Positions 9,563 through 20,443 of a stretch of DNA of 64,000 nt are shown here, piece after piece. The notes beneath the pieces were generated by a model that saw nothing but the letters and a program-made list of their open reading frames with translations, did no database searches and had not been told where the DNA came from. The DNA comes from an uncultured Clostridia bacterium (GTDB lineage Bacteria > Bacillota > Clostridia > Oscillospirales > Ruminococcaceae). Made by a program: the position numbers and the translations under genes. The stretch is taken from contig CANQYD010000002.1 in the NCBI GenBank assembly GCA_947627985.1, forward strand, positions 62,001 through 126,000. Direction: 5' to 3'. Every line of letters starts with the position of its first letter. Position 1 is the first letter of the stretch.

Positions 9563-12500
9563 TTAGTTGCTCATGTCGGAGGACACCTCGCTGATGTCCA
9601 TCCTAAGCAGTTTCGACACGCCTTTTTCCTGCATCGTAACGCCGTAGAGGATATCCGCCTCCTCCATCGTGCCGCGTCTGTGGGTGATGAGGATAAACTG
9701 GGTGGTGCCGGTGAAATTGCGCAGGTACTGAGCGTATCTTGTGACGTTGACATCGTCAAGCGCCGCTTCTATCTCATCAAGAATGCAAAACGGCGAAGGT
9801 CGGAGCTTAAGTATCGCAAAATATATCGCGATCGCGACAAACGCCTGCTCGCCTCCAGACAGAAGCGAGAGGTTCTTGATGACCTTTCCGGGGGGCGCTA
9901 CGTTGATCTCGATGCCCGATTCAAGGACGTTTTCGGGATCGGTAAGCGTCAGTTCCCCCCGTCCTCCGCCGAACAGCTCGACGAAGGTCGTCTTGAAGTT
10001 TTCGTTGATCTTGTTGAAGCTGTCGGTAAATATTTCCTTCATGTTTTTTGTCAGGCTCGCGATCAGCTTTTCAAGCTCGTCTTTGGATTTTAAGACGTCG
10101 GAAAGCTGTCCCGAGAGGAAGTCGTAACGGGTCTTTACCTCTTCATACTCGTCTATCGCCTCGGTGTTTACGGAACCGAGCGCCCTGATGCGGTTTTTGA
10201 TGTCGTTTAAGCGCTTTTCGGCGTCGGAGATGTCCTCGATGTCCTCCGCCTGCTCGGCAGCTTCCGAGACCGTCAGGCTGTAGGATTCCCAGAGCTGGTT
10301 TATCATCGCGTCGCTGTCTTTTTTGATATTGTCGCGGCGCTCGGTGATCCTTGAAATGTCGGAGGAAATCTTTTCCTTTTCCTCGGTCTTGGAGCGCTGC
10401 ATATCCCGAACGATCTGCCCGCGCCGCTCATATTCAAGGCTCTTTGAAAGCTCCTCTTTGATCCTTTCACCAAGTGAAGCGGCTTCGGCTTTTGATCTCT
10501 CGGCTTCGTCCGCGCGGTCCTTTAAAGCCTCGTTTTCATGATCGATGGACTGCCGGTATTCAAGTATCTTCTCCTCAAATTTCTCGGCTTCGCGTGCGGA
10601 ATTTTCGATATTCAGAAGATGCTGTGATATCGCTTCCTCCGCGGATTCGATGTCCTTCCGGCACTCGACCTCCTCGAGCCGCTTTGCTGAAATTTCTAGG
10701 GAAATTTTTTCACGGATATCTTTGGTCTCGCCCGATCTTTCCTGTGCGGAATTAAGTTCGGATTCAAGATCGGCTATGGCTTTTTCGCATTCGGAAAGCC
10801 CAGCAAGGCTCTCTTTACGCAGATTTTCGGCGGATTTTATCTTCTCCGCATTATCATGAACAGATTTTTCTATCTCGGAAATCCTTAAACGATACTGATC
10901 GGTGACCTGCTCTATCCTCTTTTTCTCGGCTTCAAGGCGCGCAGATTCGGTATTGAGGCGCGAAATCATATCCCTCTCGCCCTCAACATCAAATCCTAAT
11001 TTTTCCACTTCTGCGGAAAGCGCCGCAAGCTTTTTCGATGCTTCGGAATGCTCTGCCGTCAGCTTTTCAAGGCGTTCGGAAGTAGAATTGATCTCGTTCT
11101 TTCTCGACAAAACCCCGCTCGAACGCTGGGTGCTGCCTCCGGTGAAGGAGCCGCCGGCGTTGATGACCTGTCCGTCAAGGGTGATTATCCGGAATTTGTA
11201 GCCGTATTTTTTCGCGATGTTGGTCGCAAGATCAATATCCTCGGCGATCACAATCCTCCCAAGAAGCGAGCGGATTATTCCCTCGTAATCGGGCTCATAT
11301 CTGACAAGCTCGCAGGCAAGTGCGACATACCCTTCCTGCATATCGAGATTTTTTTCACTGAGGATATTCCCCCGGACCGACGTCAGAGGCAGGAAAGTCG
11401 CGCGCCCGCCGTTGGTCTCCTTCAGGACCCTAATGCCCATCTTTGCGGCGTCCTCATTCTCGACGACGATGTTTTGCATAGCTCCGCCGAGAGCGGTCTC
11501 GATCGCGAGGCTGTACTTTTGCTCGACGGTGATTATCTGCGCGACGGTGCCGCGAACGCCTCTTATCTGTCCCGAGCGACCCGCTTTGATAATCTGCCTG
11601 ACCGATCCGGCGAAGCCTTCCATCGAATTTTCGAGATCGATAAGCATCTGCCGGCGCTGCTTGAGGTTTCTTATCTCAAGCTCGGCGTTGTCGTAGTCGC
11701 CCCGAAGCGCGCGAAGCTGCGCCTCCTTTTTAGTATAGAGCATATTGTAGCCGTTTAAACGGTTGGTGTGCTCTTTAGCCTCGGAAAGGGTGCTTTCAAG
11801 CTCCTTGGCGGTTGTGACGAGCTCTTTTTCGGCGTCGGATACGGCTGATCTACCCTCCGAAAGCGCTATTTCAGCCTCTTCGTAGGATTTTTCAAGCTCG
11901 GATTTTGTGTTCTCGGCATTTTTTATCGAGAAGCTGAGCTCCGACTTTTTTATGTAAAGTTTGTTAAGATTTTCATTTTTTTCGGCTAATGATTTTTCAA
12001 ATTCGCTCTCGCGGACCGACAGCTCCGAAAGACTGCTCTCGAGCCGGGTGATCTCGGTCTCCAAAGACGATAACTCAGCCTTTATCGACTCGATCTGAGA
12101 CTTCTTTTCCTCGATTTTTTCTCTGATGGCTGACTCTCCCGAGCTGAGTTCGTCGCGCCGCTGCTCGGTCTCTGTGATCATCGCTTTAAAGTGCTCGATA
12201 TTGTTCTTGCAGACCGCAATATCTGCGTTTGCCCCGGCTGCTTTCGCCTCAAGTTCGGATATGCGGCTGCGGTAATCCTCGGCTGAAGCGGTGCACTGCC
12301 GGCGCTTCGCGGATAGGTCGGAAATCTCGTCGTCACAGCGGGCGATCTCGTTTGTGAGGTGCTCATATTCGGCATTTGCGGCAAGAAGACGGTCTTCAAG
12401 ATCTTCAAGATTGCCGCGAAGTTCGCCAAGGCGGCGGGTCCAGACGGCAATCTCAAGGGCGCGCCGGGAATCCGCCAAAACAAGGAATTTTTTGGCTTTT

Positions 12501-13129
12501 TCGGACTGAATACGAAGCGGCTCCACCCTGCCTTCGAGCTCGCCGAGGATATCTTTTAAGCGCAGAATATTGTCCTCGGCAGCTGCTAAACGGCGCTCCG
12601 ATTCCGCCTTTTTGTAGCGGAATTTCGATATTCCCGCGGCTTCTTCAAAAATTTCCCTGCGCTCGTTTGACTTGCTGCCGACGATGTCCGCGACCCTTCC
12701 CTGACCGATGATCGAGTAGCCGTCGCGCCCAAGTCCTGTGTCCATGAACAGTTCGACGATGTCCTTCAAGCGCACCTGCGAGCCGTTGATGAGATACTCG
12801 CTGTCGCCGTTTCGGTAGAGTTTTCGGGTGACGCTGACCGCGTCGGAATCGACCGAGAGCGTCCTGTCGTCGTTGACGATGTTGAGCGTGACCGACGCGA
12901 AGCCGACCGCTTTTCTCAGCTGTGTGCCGCCGAAGATGACGTCCTCCATCTTGCCGCCGCGAAGCGTTTTCGAGGACTGCTCGCCGAGCACCCATCTGAC
13001 GGCGTCGCCGATATTTGATTTGCCGCTTCCGTTTGGTCCGACGACCGCCGTCAGACCCTTGCCGAATTCAAGCGTGACCTTGTCCGGGAAGGACTTGAAT
13101 CCGTGAAGTTCAAGCGATTTTAAATACAT
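9563..13129 (-). CDS. smc: Chromosome segregation protein SMC
   Basis: GPNGSGKSNIGDAVRWVLGEQ, long coiled coil, hinge, LSGGEQAFVAIA, ILDEIEAALDDVNV. Confidence 0.98.
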   Translation of the reverse strand: MYLKSLELHGFKSFPDKVTLEFGKGLTAVVGPNGSGKSNIGDAVRWVLGEQSSKTLRGGKMEDVIFGGTQLRKAVGFASVTLNIVNDDRTLSVDSDAVSVTRKLYRNGDSEYLINGSQVRLKDIVELFMDTGLGRDGYSIIGQGRVADIVGSKSNERREIFEEAAGISKFRYKKAESERRLAAAEDNILRLKDILGELEGRVEPLRIQSEKAKKFLVLADSRRALEIAVWTRRLGELRGNLEDLEDRLLAANAEYEHLTNEIARCDDEISDLSAKRRQCTASAEDYRSRISELEAKAAGANADIAVCKNNIEHFKAMITETEQRRDELSSGESAIREKIEEKKSQIESIKAELSSLETEITRLESSLSELSVRESEFEKSLAEKNENLNKLYIKKSELSFSIKNAENTKSELEKSYEEAEIALSEGRSAVSDAEKELVTTAKELESTLSEAKEHTNRLNGYNMLYTKKEAQLRALRGDYDNAELEIRNLKQRRQMLIDLENSMEGFAGSVRQIIKAGRSGQIRGVRGTVAQIITVEQKYSLAIETALGGAMQNIVVENEDAAKMGIRVLKETNGGRATFLPLTSVRGNILSEKNLDMQEGYVALACELVRYEPDYEGIIRSLLGRIVIAEDIDLATNIAKKYGYKFRIITLDGQVINAGGSFTGGSTQRSSGVLSRKNEINSTSERLEKLTAEHSEASKKLAALSAEVEKLGFDVEGERDMISRLNTESARLEAEKKRIEQVTDQYRLRISEIEKSVHDNAEKIKSAENLRKESLAGLSECEKAIADLESELNSAQERSGETKDIREKISLEISAKRLEEVECRKDIESAEEAISQHLLNIENSAREAEKFEEKILEYRQSIDHENEALKDRADEAERSKAEAASLGERIKEELSKSLEYERRGQIVRDMQRSKTEEKEKISSDISRITERRDNIKKDSDAMINQLWESYSLTVSEAAEQAEDIEDISDAEKRLNDIKNRIRALGSVNTEAIDEYEEVKTRYDFLSGQLSDVLKSKDELEKLIASLTKNMKEIFTDSFNKINENFKTTFVELFGGGRGELTLTDPENVLESGIEINVAPPGKVIKNLSLLSGGEQAFVAIAIYFAILKLRPSPFCILDEIEAALDDVNVTRYAQYLRNFTGTTQFILITHRRGTMEEADILYGVTMQEKGVSKLLRMDISEVSSDMSN

Positions 13130-14112
13130 CGGCGCACCTCCTTTTTGCTGCCGCCAAAATCATCTATAAAGGGAATTATCTTTACATCAATTCCCCTGCG
13201 GCTGAAATATTCAATGTTCGATTTATGCTGTCCCAAAGCCTTTGACAGCTCTTTTTCGGGGACTGTAAAGGTTGCTGACTTGTCAGAGGCAAGCAGGTTT
13301 TCCATCTTTTTTCGGTATATTAAACTCTCGCAGATTTCCCGGAACGCCGGGTGATAGAGCCCTCCGATCATGCTCTTTTCGACGTCGCGTGACGCATGAA
13401 GTCCGAGCTTTATGACCGATATCCCCGCCGTCTCAAACATCTCCAAAATTTCGGCACAGATATCCACGCCCTTATCAAACGGGTAGGGCTTGTACATACC
13501 TTCATTATAAAGTGCTTCGAGAGCGGTATTTTTTAGGATAACGGTGGGATAAATGCGCGCCTCGGATGGTTTGAGCGCGATAAGATCGCGAGCGGTCTGA
13601 ATGTCCTTATCGCGGTCGGAACCGTAGAGACCCACCATCATCTGCAAGCCGAGTGTAAAGTTATATGACTTTACAAGATTCGAGGCGGTCACGGTATCCT
13701 CAAATGTGTGTCCCCTGCCGTTTTTGGCAAGGACGGTGTTGTCGGTGGATTGGGCTCCGAGTTCGATCGAGGTCACGCCGTATTTTTTTAAAATATCTAA
13801 AATTTCGGCGGTGATGCAGTCGGGTCGGGTGGAGAGCCTTATCCCCCTGAAGCCGGCTTTTAAATAGGGCTGAGCGGCGTCAAGAAGCGAGATCATATAG
13901 TCCCGGGGGATCGCCGTGAAGCTGCCGCCGAAGAACGCTATCTCCGACTGCTCCGGCGTGATTCCGCTCAGGAGCGCCGTATCACATGCTTTGGCGACGT
14001 CCAAAGGCGCGGGCGGGCTCATTTGACCCGAGATCGCATGCTGATCGCAAAAGGAACAGCGGTGCGGGCACCCGAGATGCGGCACGAAAATCGCGACGGA
14101 CCCGCGCTTCAC
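13120..14112 (-). CDS. Radical SAM protein (Elp3/YhcC-like)
   Basis: CPHRCSFCDQHAISG CxxxCxxC motif; smc-rnc neighbourhood. Confidence 0.88.
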   Translation of the reverse strand: MKRGSVAIFVPHLGCPHRCSFCDQHAISGQMSPPAPLDVAKACDTALLSGITPEQSEIAFFGGSFTAIPRDYMISLLDAAQPYLKAGFRGIRLSTRPDCITAEILDILKKYGVTSIELGAQSTDNTVLAKNGRGHTFEDTVTASNLVKSYNFTLGLQMMVGLYGSDRDKDIQTARDLIALKPSEARIYPTVILKNTALEALYNEGMYKPYPFDKGVDICAEILEMFETAGISVIKLGLHASRDVEKSMIGGLYHPAFREICESLIYRKKMENLLASDKSATFTVPEKELSKALGQHKSNIEYFSRRGIDVKIIPFIDDFGGSKKEVRRCI

Positions 14113-14828
14113 TTATTCCACCCCATCAGCCGAAGCGCCTCTTTTGCGGCAAGCTGCTCGGCTGCCTTTTTCGAGTGCGCCGAGCCGGTGCCGATGACGT
14201 TGGAATTTAGGAGCACGTTCACCGTAAAGGTCTTGTTGTGATCGGGTCCCGAGGAGTCGGCAAGGCGGTATTCGATACGCTCTTCGGGATTTTTCTGGAC
14301 GATCTCCTGCAAAATCGTCTTGTAATCGTCGTATGCCGCGGTCACGGCGCCCAAAATATCCTCCGGCAAAAAGCGCATGATGTGCTTTCTTGCGGCTTCA
14401 AGCCCGCCGTCAAGATATAACGCCGCGATGACCGCCTCAAAGGCGTCCGCGATGATGGACGCTCTCTCGCGACCCCCGGCAAGCTCTTCGCCTTTACCGA
14501 GGAGAATGTATCCGCCGAGATTTATCTTCCCCCCGAACTCGTGTAAAGCTTTTTCACATACCAGCGTCGCCCTGATCTTTGTCAGCTCGCCCTCGGGAAT
14601 TTCGGTGTAATTTTCAAAAATATAGTCCGAGACGACGATGGAGAGGACGGAATCCCCCAAAAATTCAAGACGCTCATTGGAGCGGAAGCGGTGCTTCGAC
14701 TCGTTCGCAAAGGAGGAATGGGTCAGCGCCTCGAACAGCAGCCCGCGGTTTTTGAAGCTGTAGCCGATCTCTTTTTCAAATTTTGACAGCATGTCGGCAT
14801 AATCTTCGATACGGCTCTGTGTTGACAT
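14109..14828 (-). CDS. rnc: Ribonuclease III
   Basis: NERLEFLGDSVLSIV signature plus C-terminal dsRBD. Confidence 0.98.
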   Translation of the reverse strand: MSTQSRIEDYADMLSKFEKEIGYSFKNRGLLFEALTHSSFANESKHRFRSNERLEFLGDSVLSIVVSDYIFENYTEIPEGELTKIRATLVCEKALHEFGGKINLGGYILLGKGEELAGGRERASIIADAFEAVIAALYLDGGLEAARKHIMRFLPEDILGAVTAAYDDYKTILQEIVQKNPEERIEYRLADSSGPDHNKTFTVNVLLNSNVIGTGSAHSKKAAEQLAAKEALRLMGWNK

Positions 14829-14830
14829 TT

Positions 14831-15841
14831 TTACACCTCCGCGCTGCTCTTAAGCTCTTCAAGACCTGCGGTGATCTTGCCGACAAGGTCGTTCTCGACA
14901 CATAATTTTGCCTGCCGGATAGCGTTGTAGAAGGCTTTTGCGTCAGACGAGCCGTGAGCCTTGATGACCGGCGCGCAGGTGCCTAAAAGAGGCGCCCCGC
15001 CGTGTTCGGAGTAGTCGGTCTTCTTCTTGAAATCAATAATTTTCTGCTTCAATAAAAGCGCGCCGAGCTTGGTTCCCAAGCTGCCCGAGATGATGTCCTT
15101 GATCCCGAGACCGAAGAATTTTCCCATGCCCTCGATGGTTTTTAAGATGAGATTGCCGGTAAAACCGTCAGCCACGACGACGTCGGCTCCTCCCAAGGGT
15201 ATATCCCTGCCCTCGATGTTTCCGATGAAATCGATGGGCGCTGATTGGAGGAGTTTATAGCTTTCAAGCTCCAGCTCCCTGCCCTTTGAGGGCTCGGCGC
15301 CGATATTCGCAAGCGCAACTTTGGGGGCTTTGAGATCCATAAAACTGCGCATGTAGGCGGAACCCATCACCCCGAACTGAGCGAGCATTTCGGGTCGGCA
15401 GTCGGCATTTGCACCGCAATCCAAAAGCAGTGCGCCGGCTGAATTTGCGGTCGGAATGACGGTTGCCAGAGCCGCGCGCTTGATACCCTTGATCCTCTTG
15501 ACGATGAACGTAGCCCCGACCAAGAGCGCGCCGGTAGAGCCCGCCGACAAAAACGCGTCCCCCTCGCCGTCGGCAAGCATTTTTAAGCCCACAGCCATCG
15601 ACGTTCCGGAGTATTCCTTCAAAATCTTGTTCGGCTCATAGCATACCTCCATCACGCCGTCGGCATGCCTAAGAGATATCTTTGAAAGATCGATATTATT
15701 TTCCTTGGCGCAGGCGTTTATCTTGTCCTGATCGCCAACGACAGTAATATCGACGCCGAGACCGTCAACTGCCGATACGCAGCCTTTCAGGACCTCCAAA
15801 GGCGCGTTGTCTCCGCCGAAGCCGTCAACAATTATCCTCAT
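14831..15841 (-). CDS. plsX: Phosphate acyltransferase PlsX
   Basis: MRIIVDGFGGDNAP, LSAGSTGALLVGA. Confidence 0.98.
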   Translation of the reverse strand: MRIIVDGFGGDNAPLEVLKGCVSAVDGLGVDITVVGDQDKINACAKENNIDLSKISLRHADGVMEVCYEPNKILKEYSGTSMAVGLKMLADGEGDAFLSAGSTGALLVGATFIVKRIKGIKRAALATVIPTANSAGALLLDCGANADCRPEMLAQFGVMGSAYMRSFMDLKAPKVALANIGAEPSKGRELELESYKLLQSAPIDFIGNIEGRDIPLGGADVVVADGFTGNLILKTIEGMGKFFGLGIKDIISGSLGTKLGALLLKQKIIDFKKKTDYSEHGGAPLLGTCAPVIKAHGSSDAKAFYNAIRQAKLCVENDLVGKITAGLEELKSSAEV

Positions 15842-17154
15842 TTATTGACCTCCTTTAATATTTCCGAGAGCGCTTTTAAGGACCTCTCAGCCAGCGCTCC
15901 GTATTTTTCCTGCTTGTTTTTTATCCTCTCCGAAAGCTCCGGGAGTATACCCATGTTCGAGCCCATCGGCTGAAATCCCGACGGCGAGCCTTTTTCGACA
16001 TACTCGGAAAGCGCTCCGAGCATCGTCTCGGGCGGAAGGGTGAGGTCTTTAAGACCCATTATTTTCCGGGATAGACTGAGCCCCGCATATATCCCGCTTG
16101 CGGCGGATTCTATATATCCCTCGACGCCGGTTATCTGTCCCGCAAAGTAGATTCGGGGGTTATTTATCATGCAAAAATGCCTGTCCAAAATCCCCGGGGA
16201 GTTGAGATAGGTGTTTCTGTGCATCACGCCGTAGCGCATGAATTCGGCATTTTCAAGCCCCGGGATCATCGAAAAGACCCGCTTTTGCTCGCCGAATTTA
16301 AGGTTTGTCTGAAATCCCACGAGGTTATATAGCGTACCTGCGGCGTTCTCTTTTCTGAGCTGGACGACCGCATAGGGTCGCTTCCCTGTTCTCGGATCGG
16401 TAAGCCCCACCGGCTTCATCGGTCCGAATCGGGGACAATCCTCTCCCCTTTTTGCAAGCGCTTCTATCGGCATGCAGCCCTCGTAGACCTTGTATGAGCC
16501 GTCCTCGAAATCGTGAAGAGGAGCCGTCTCGGCTGATATCAGAGCGCTGTAAAAACTTTGATATTCATCGCGATCCATCGGGCAGTTGAGATAATCGTCC
16601 TCCCCGCCTCTGCCGTAACGCGAAGCCCCGAAAGCTATCGATTTGTCCACGCTTTCGGCAGTAACGATGGGAGCCGCGGCGTCGTGAAAATAGAGATATT
16701 CTCCGCCCACGAGATCTTTTACAGACTTAGAAAGAGCCTCTGAGGTCAGCGGACCCGTGGCGATTATGACATAGCCCTCGGGGATATCGGTGATCTCCAC
16801 ATCAACTACCGTGATAAGCGGGTTTGAGCGTATTTTTTGGGTCACATAATCCGAAAAGAGCTCACGGTTCACCGAAAGCGCTCCGCCTGCTGGAACGCGG
16901 GTAAGTTCGGCAGCCTCCATCGTCAATGACCCAAGACGCCGCATTTCTTCCTTTAAAAGCCCCGCCGCCGATTCGATGCGCTCGGCTTTTAAGGAATTCG
17001 AGCAGACGAGCTCCGCAAAGCCGGGATATTTGTGCGCCGGGGTGTATTTTTGCGGCTTCATCTCGCAGAGGGTAACGGGGATTTTATGCATAGAAAGCTG
17101 CCAAGCAGCTTCGCACCCCGCAAGCCCCGCGCCTATCACCGTTGCCCCGTTCAC
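15838..17154 (-). CDS. trmFO: FADH2/folate-dependent tRNA U54 methyltransferase TrmFO
   Basis: VIGAGLAGCEAAWQLS, VCSNSLK, GQITGVEGYIESAASGIYAG. Confidence 0.98.
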   Translation of the reverse strand: MNGATVIGAGLAGCEAAWQLSMHKIPVTLCEMKPQKYTPAHKYPGFAELVCSNSLKAERIESAAGLLKEEMRRLGSLTMEAAELTRVPAGGALSVNRELFSDYVTQKIRSNPLITVVDVEITDIPEGYVIIATGPLTSEALSKSVKDLVGGEYLYFHDAAAPIVTAESVDKSIAFGASRYGRGGEDDYLNCPMDRDEYQSFYSALISAETAPLHDFEDGSYKVYEGCMPIEALAKRGEDCPRFGPMKPVGLTDPRTGKRPYAVVQLRKENAAGTLYNLVGFQTNLKFGEQKRVFSMIPGLENAEFMRYGVMHRNTYLNSPGILDRHFCMINNPRIYFAGQITGVEGYIESAASGIYAGLSLSRKIMGLKDLTLPPETMLGALSEYVEKGSPSGFQPMGSNMGILPELSERIKNKQEKYGALAERSLKALSEILKEVNK

Positions 17155-19229
17155 TTAAGCTCCCTTTCGTAGCCGCAGCCGTCTTTATGGCAGATGAGCC
17201 GACCCTTGGCGCCGCCCTTGTTAAAGAGCGTTGAGCCGCAGTCGGGACAAATCTCGGCGGTGGGGGCGTCCCATGTCATGAAGCGGCACTTAGGATTGTC
17301 CTCGCAGCCGAAGTATTTTTTGCCCTTTGATGTCTTTTTCTGGATGATCTTCTTGCCGCATACGGGGCACTTTCCGGGAGTCTCCTGGACGATCCTCCTG
17401 GTATTCTTGCAGTCCGGGAAGCCGGTGCATGCCAGGAATTTGCCGTATTTTCCGATCTTTATGACCATCGGCTTGCCGCATTTTTCGCAGATGACGTCGG
17501 TCGCCTCGTCGGGTATCTTTACGCGCTTGCCCTGCATATCCTCCTCGGCTTGCTCCAAAGATTCCTCAAAGCCCTTGTAGAAGCCTCCCAAGACCTCCTG
17601 CCAATCCTTTTCGCCGAGTTCGATCTTATCGAGGTCGTCCTCCATTTCGGCAGTGAAGCCGAGGTCAACGATATCCTTAAAATGATCCTTCATAAGACCC
17701 GTCGTGACGATCCCCAAAGGCGTTGGGCGAAGCTGCTTGCCCTCGCGCTCGACATAGGAGCGCTGGATAACCGTCGTGATGGTGGTCGCGTATGTCGAAG
17801 GTCGGGCGATGCCGTACTCCTTGAAAGCCTTGATGAGCGTGGCTTCGGTGTATCTTGCGGGCGGCTGGGTGAAGTGCTGAAGCCCGCCGACGGATTTTAC
17901 CTTCAAGACGTCGCCCTCCTTGAGCTCGGGAAGGGCGCTTTGCTCCTCGCCGTCGTCGTTTTGCTCCTCATAGAGGACTGTAAAGCCGTCAAACTTTACA
18001 GAGAATCCCGAAGTCCTGAAAACGCAGCCGTTCACATCGATCGAAGCGGCGGTTGTATTCAAAACGCAGTCGGACATCTGGCTCGCCAAAAATCTCGACC
18101 AGATCAGCTTGTAGAGCTTGTATTGATCGGCTGTCAGTGAATTTTTCACGCGCTCAGGGGTCAGTTCGGGAACAGTAGGACGGATAGCTTCGTGGGCGTC
18201 CTGAACATTACTCCCGCCGGCTTTATAATTCCTCGGGGCAGCCGGGAGATAATTTTTGCCGTAATTTTTCTCTATAAAGTCCTTGGCAAGGGCTTTTGCC
18301 TCGTCTGAAATTCGCAGGGAGTCGGTTCTCATGTAGGTAATTAAACCCATCGCGCCCATGTTTTCAATCTCCATGCCTTCATAGAGCTCCTGAGCGACGC
18401 TCATCGTCCGCCTTGACTGCCAGCCGAGGCGCTGCGCGGCGTCGGAAAGAAGAGTAGAGGTCGAGAACGGAGCCGCGGGCGAGCGGGTCCTCGTGCCCTT
18501 TCTGACGGACTTTACGACGAAATCGTGACCCTCGATCCTTGCAAGGATTTCATCGGTCTCCTCTTTGGTCTTAAGGTCGGCTTTCTTGCCGTCTACCGTC
18601 GCAAGCTTTGCAGTGAAGGGCTTTTTAGACGATCCCGCAAGAAGCTTTGCTTCAATGCTCCAGTATTCGACGGGAACAAAGGAATTTATCTCCTCCTCGC
18701 GGTCCACTATCATTCTGACTGCCGCCGATTGAACCCTTCCCGCAGATAATCCCCGGCGGACTTTCTTCCACAAAAACGGCGAGAGCTTGTAGCCGACGAT
18801 TCTGTCCAAAATCCTGCGAGCCTGCTGGGCGTTGACGATGTTCATATCGATGGAACGGGGCGATTTCATTCCCGCTTCCACGCCGGATTTTGTGATCTCG
18901 TTGAAGGTCACGCGGTTTTTATCGCTCATGTCAAAGCCCAAGATGGTCGCCAAGTGCCACGATATCGCTTCACCTTCGCGGTCGGGGTCGGTTGCGAAAT
19001 ATACATGATCCGACTTTTTAGCAAGGGCTCGGATATCGTCGATGACGCGCTCTTTTCCGTCGATGTTTACATATGTGGGCTTGAAGCCGTGCTCGATGTC
19101 CACGGCAAGCCGCGACTTCGGAAGATCCCTGACATGACCTTTGCATGCCACGACCTTGTAAGCGCTTCCCAAAGTGTGCTGGACGGTGTGGATTTTTGAC
19201 GGCGACTCAAGAATTATTAAATCTGACAT
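17151..19229 (-). CDS. topA: DNA topoisomerase I
   Basis: LIILESPSKIHTVQ, FATDPDREGEAISWHL, YMRTDSLRIS, C-terminal zinc ribbons. Confidence 0.98.
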   Translation of the reverse strand: MSDLIILESPSKIHTVQHTLGSAYKVVACKGHVRDLPKSRLAVDIEHGFKPTYVNIDGKERVIDDIRALAKKSDHVYFATDPDREGEAISWHLATILGFDMSDKNRVTFNEITKSGVEAGMKSPRSIDMNIVNAQQARRILDRIVGYKLSPFLWKKVRRGLSAGRVQSAAVRMIVDREEEINSFVPVEYWSIEAKLLAGSSKKPFTAKLATVDGKKADLKTKEETDEILARIEGHDFVVKSVRKGTRTRSPAAPFSTSTLLSDAAQRLGWQSRRTMSVAQELYEGMEIENMGAMGLITYMRTDSLRISDEAKALAKDFIEKNYGKNYLPAAPRNYKAGGSNVQDAHEAIRPTVPELTPERVKNSLTADQYKLYKLIWSRFLASQMSDCVLNTTAASIDVNGCVFRTSGFSVKFDGFTVLYEEQNDDGEEQSALPELKEGDVLKVKSVGGLQHFTQPPARYTEATLIKAFKEYGIARPSTYATTITTVIQRSYVEREGKQLRPTPLGIVTTGLMKDHFKDIVDLGFTAEMEDDLDKIELGEKDWQEVLGGFYKGFEESLEQAEEDMQGKRVKIPDEATDVICEKCGKPMVIKIGKYGKFLACTGFPDCKNTRRIVQETPGKCPVCGKKIIQKKTSKGKKYFGCEDNPKCRFMTWDAPTAEICPDCGSTLFNKGGAKGRLICHKDGCGYERELK

Positions 19230-19255
19230 TTTCTAACCTCGATTGTATAATATAA

Positions 19256-20443
19256 CTAAATTGCGCTGAAACGGTTCCCGGGGAGGGATTTTATCAAGCC
19301 GTCGAGCTCGAGCTCGGTAAGATACGCCTCCAGCTCGAAGATGTCCGCGATCCCCACCGAGAGCTCGTCAAGATGCACCGAGCCTCCCGATTTTATCGCG
19401 TTGTAGATGTCAAGCTTTACTCCCTCAAGCTCCCTCGGCGGGACCGACGGGGTCTTTATCATATCCTCAACCCCCGGGGCTACGGGTCTTGAAGATGTTT
19501 TGGGTTTTGACGGCTGCCTCGGCTTCGGCTTTTGGGGTTCATCATGTTCTTCCGCCGTAAAGATATGCGGATGGGAGCGGCGGTATGAATCCAAGATGTC
19601 CGATATGCCGAAAACAGGCGTTGCGCCGGCTCTAATCAGCTCGGCGTTGCCCAAATAATCCGGGGAATAAATATCGTGGGGAGGAATGCAGAAGATGTCC
19701 CTTCCCTGCGAAAGCGCAAAGGAAGCGGTGCTGAGGGCTCCGCTCGTCTCCCCGGCTTGGAGGATAAGAGCGCCGCTGCTTATTCCGGCTAAGATTCGGT
19801 TTCTTGCCCTAAATGATAATGAATTCGGCTTTGTCCCGGGAGGATATTCGGTTATAAGACAGCCTTTTGAAGCTATCTCAGACCTGACGGATGAATACCC
19901 GGGCGGGTAGTCATATCCCAAACCGCAGGGAAGCACGGAGCAGACATATCCCCCGACCGACACAGCGGACGTCAAAGAAAGCTCGTCAAGACCTACCGCA
20001 AGCCCCGAGGCAAGACCTACTCCCGCTTTCGCAAGTTCACTGCATATCCTGCCTGAAATCCTGACGGAATATTCGGAGGGTCGCCTTGTGCCGACGGAAG
20101 CGATCATGATTTTCTCTTCTAAGGGCTCGATGTTCCCGAGATAAAAGAGCACCGCGGGAGGATTGTAAATCGTTTTGAGGCGGGAGGGGTACTCCGGGCT
20201 GTCGAAGCAGCACATGCCTATCCCCTTTTCGTCGCAGAATTCGATCAGCTTCTCGGCTTTTTCCTCGGTGGCGTTTTTGACATACTTAAGGTCCTGCGGA
20301 AATACGCCCGAAAGGTCGCCCGAAATCAGCTTTTTGGCGGCTGTTTCGGGATTTCCCCCGCAGGAGGCGACATAGTTCCACATGCGGGAATTAGCGGGGC
20401 CGAAGGCGATCATAAGATAAATCCGGCTTTTAAGTTCCGTCAT
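19256..20443 (-). CDS. dprA: DNA-processing protein DprA (start at internal ATG 20443; track ORF over-extended)
   Basis: IASVGTRRPSEYS, SGLAVGLDE, RARNRILAGIS; GGGAGGGAAGAAA RBS before ATG. Confidence 0.95.
   Translation of the reverse strand: MTELKSRIYLMIAFGPANSRMWNYVASCGGNPETAAKKLISGDLSGVFPQDLKYVKNATEEKAEKLIEFCDEKGIGMCCFDSPEYPSRLKTIYNPPAVLFYLGNIEPLEEKIMIASVGTRRPSEYSVRISGRICSELAKAGVGLASGLAVGLDELSLTSAVSVGGYVCSVLPCGLGYDYPPGYSSVRSEIASKGCLITEYPPGTKPNSLSFRARNRILAGISSGALILQAGETSGALSTASFALSQGRDIFCIPPHDIYSPDYLGNAELIRAGATPVFGISDILDSYRRSHPHIFTAEEHDEPQKPKPRQPSKPKTSSRPVAPGVEDMIKTPSVPPRELEGVKLDIYNAIKSGGSVHLDELSVGIADIFELEAYLTELELDGLIKSLPGNRFSAI

Noticed and set aside
11048-11758. 236-aa plus-strand ORF
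   Set aside because: Antisense to smc; no recognisable domain.
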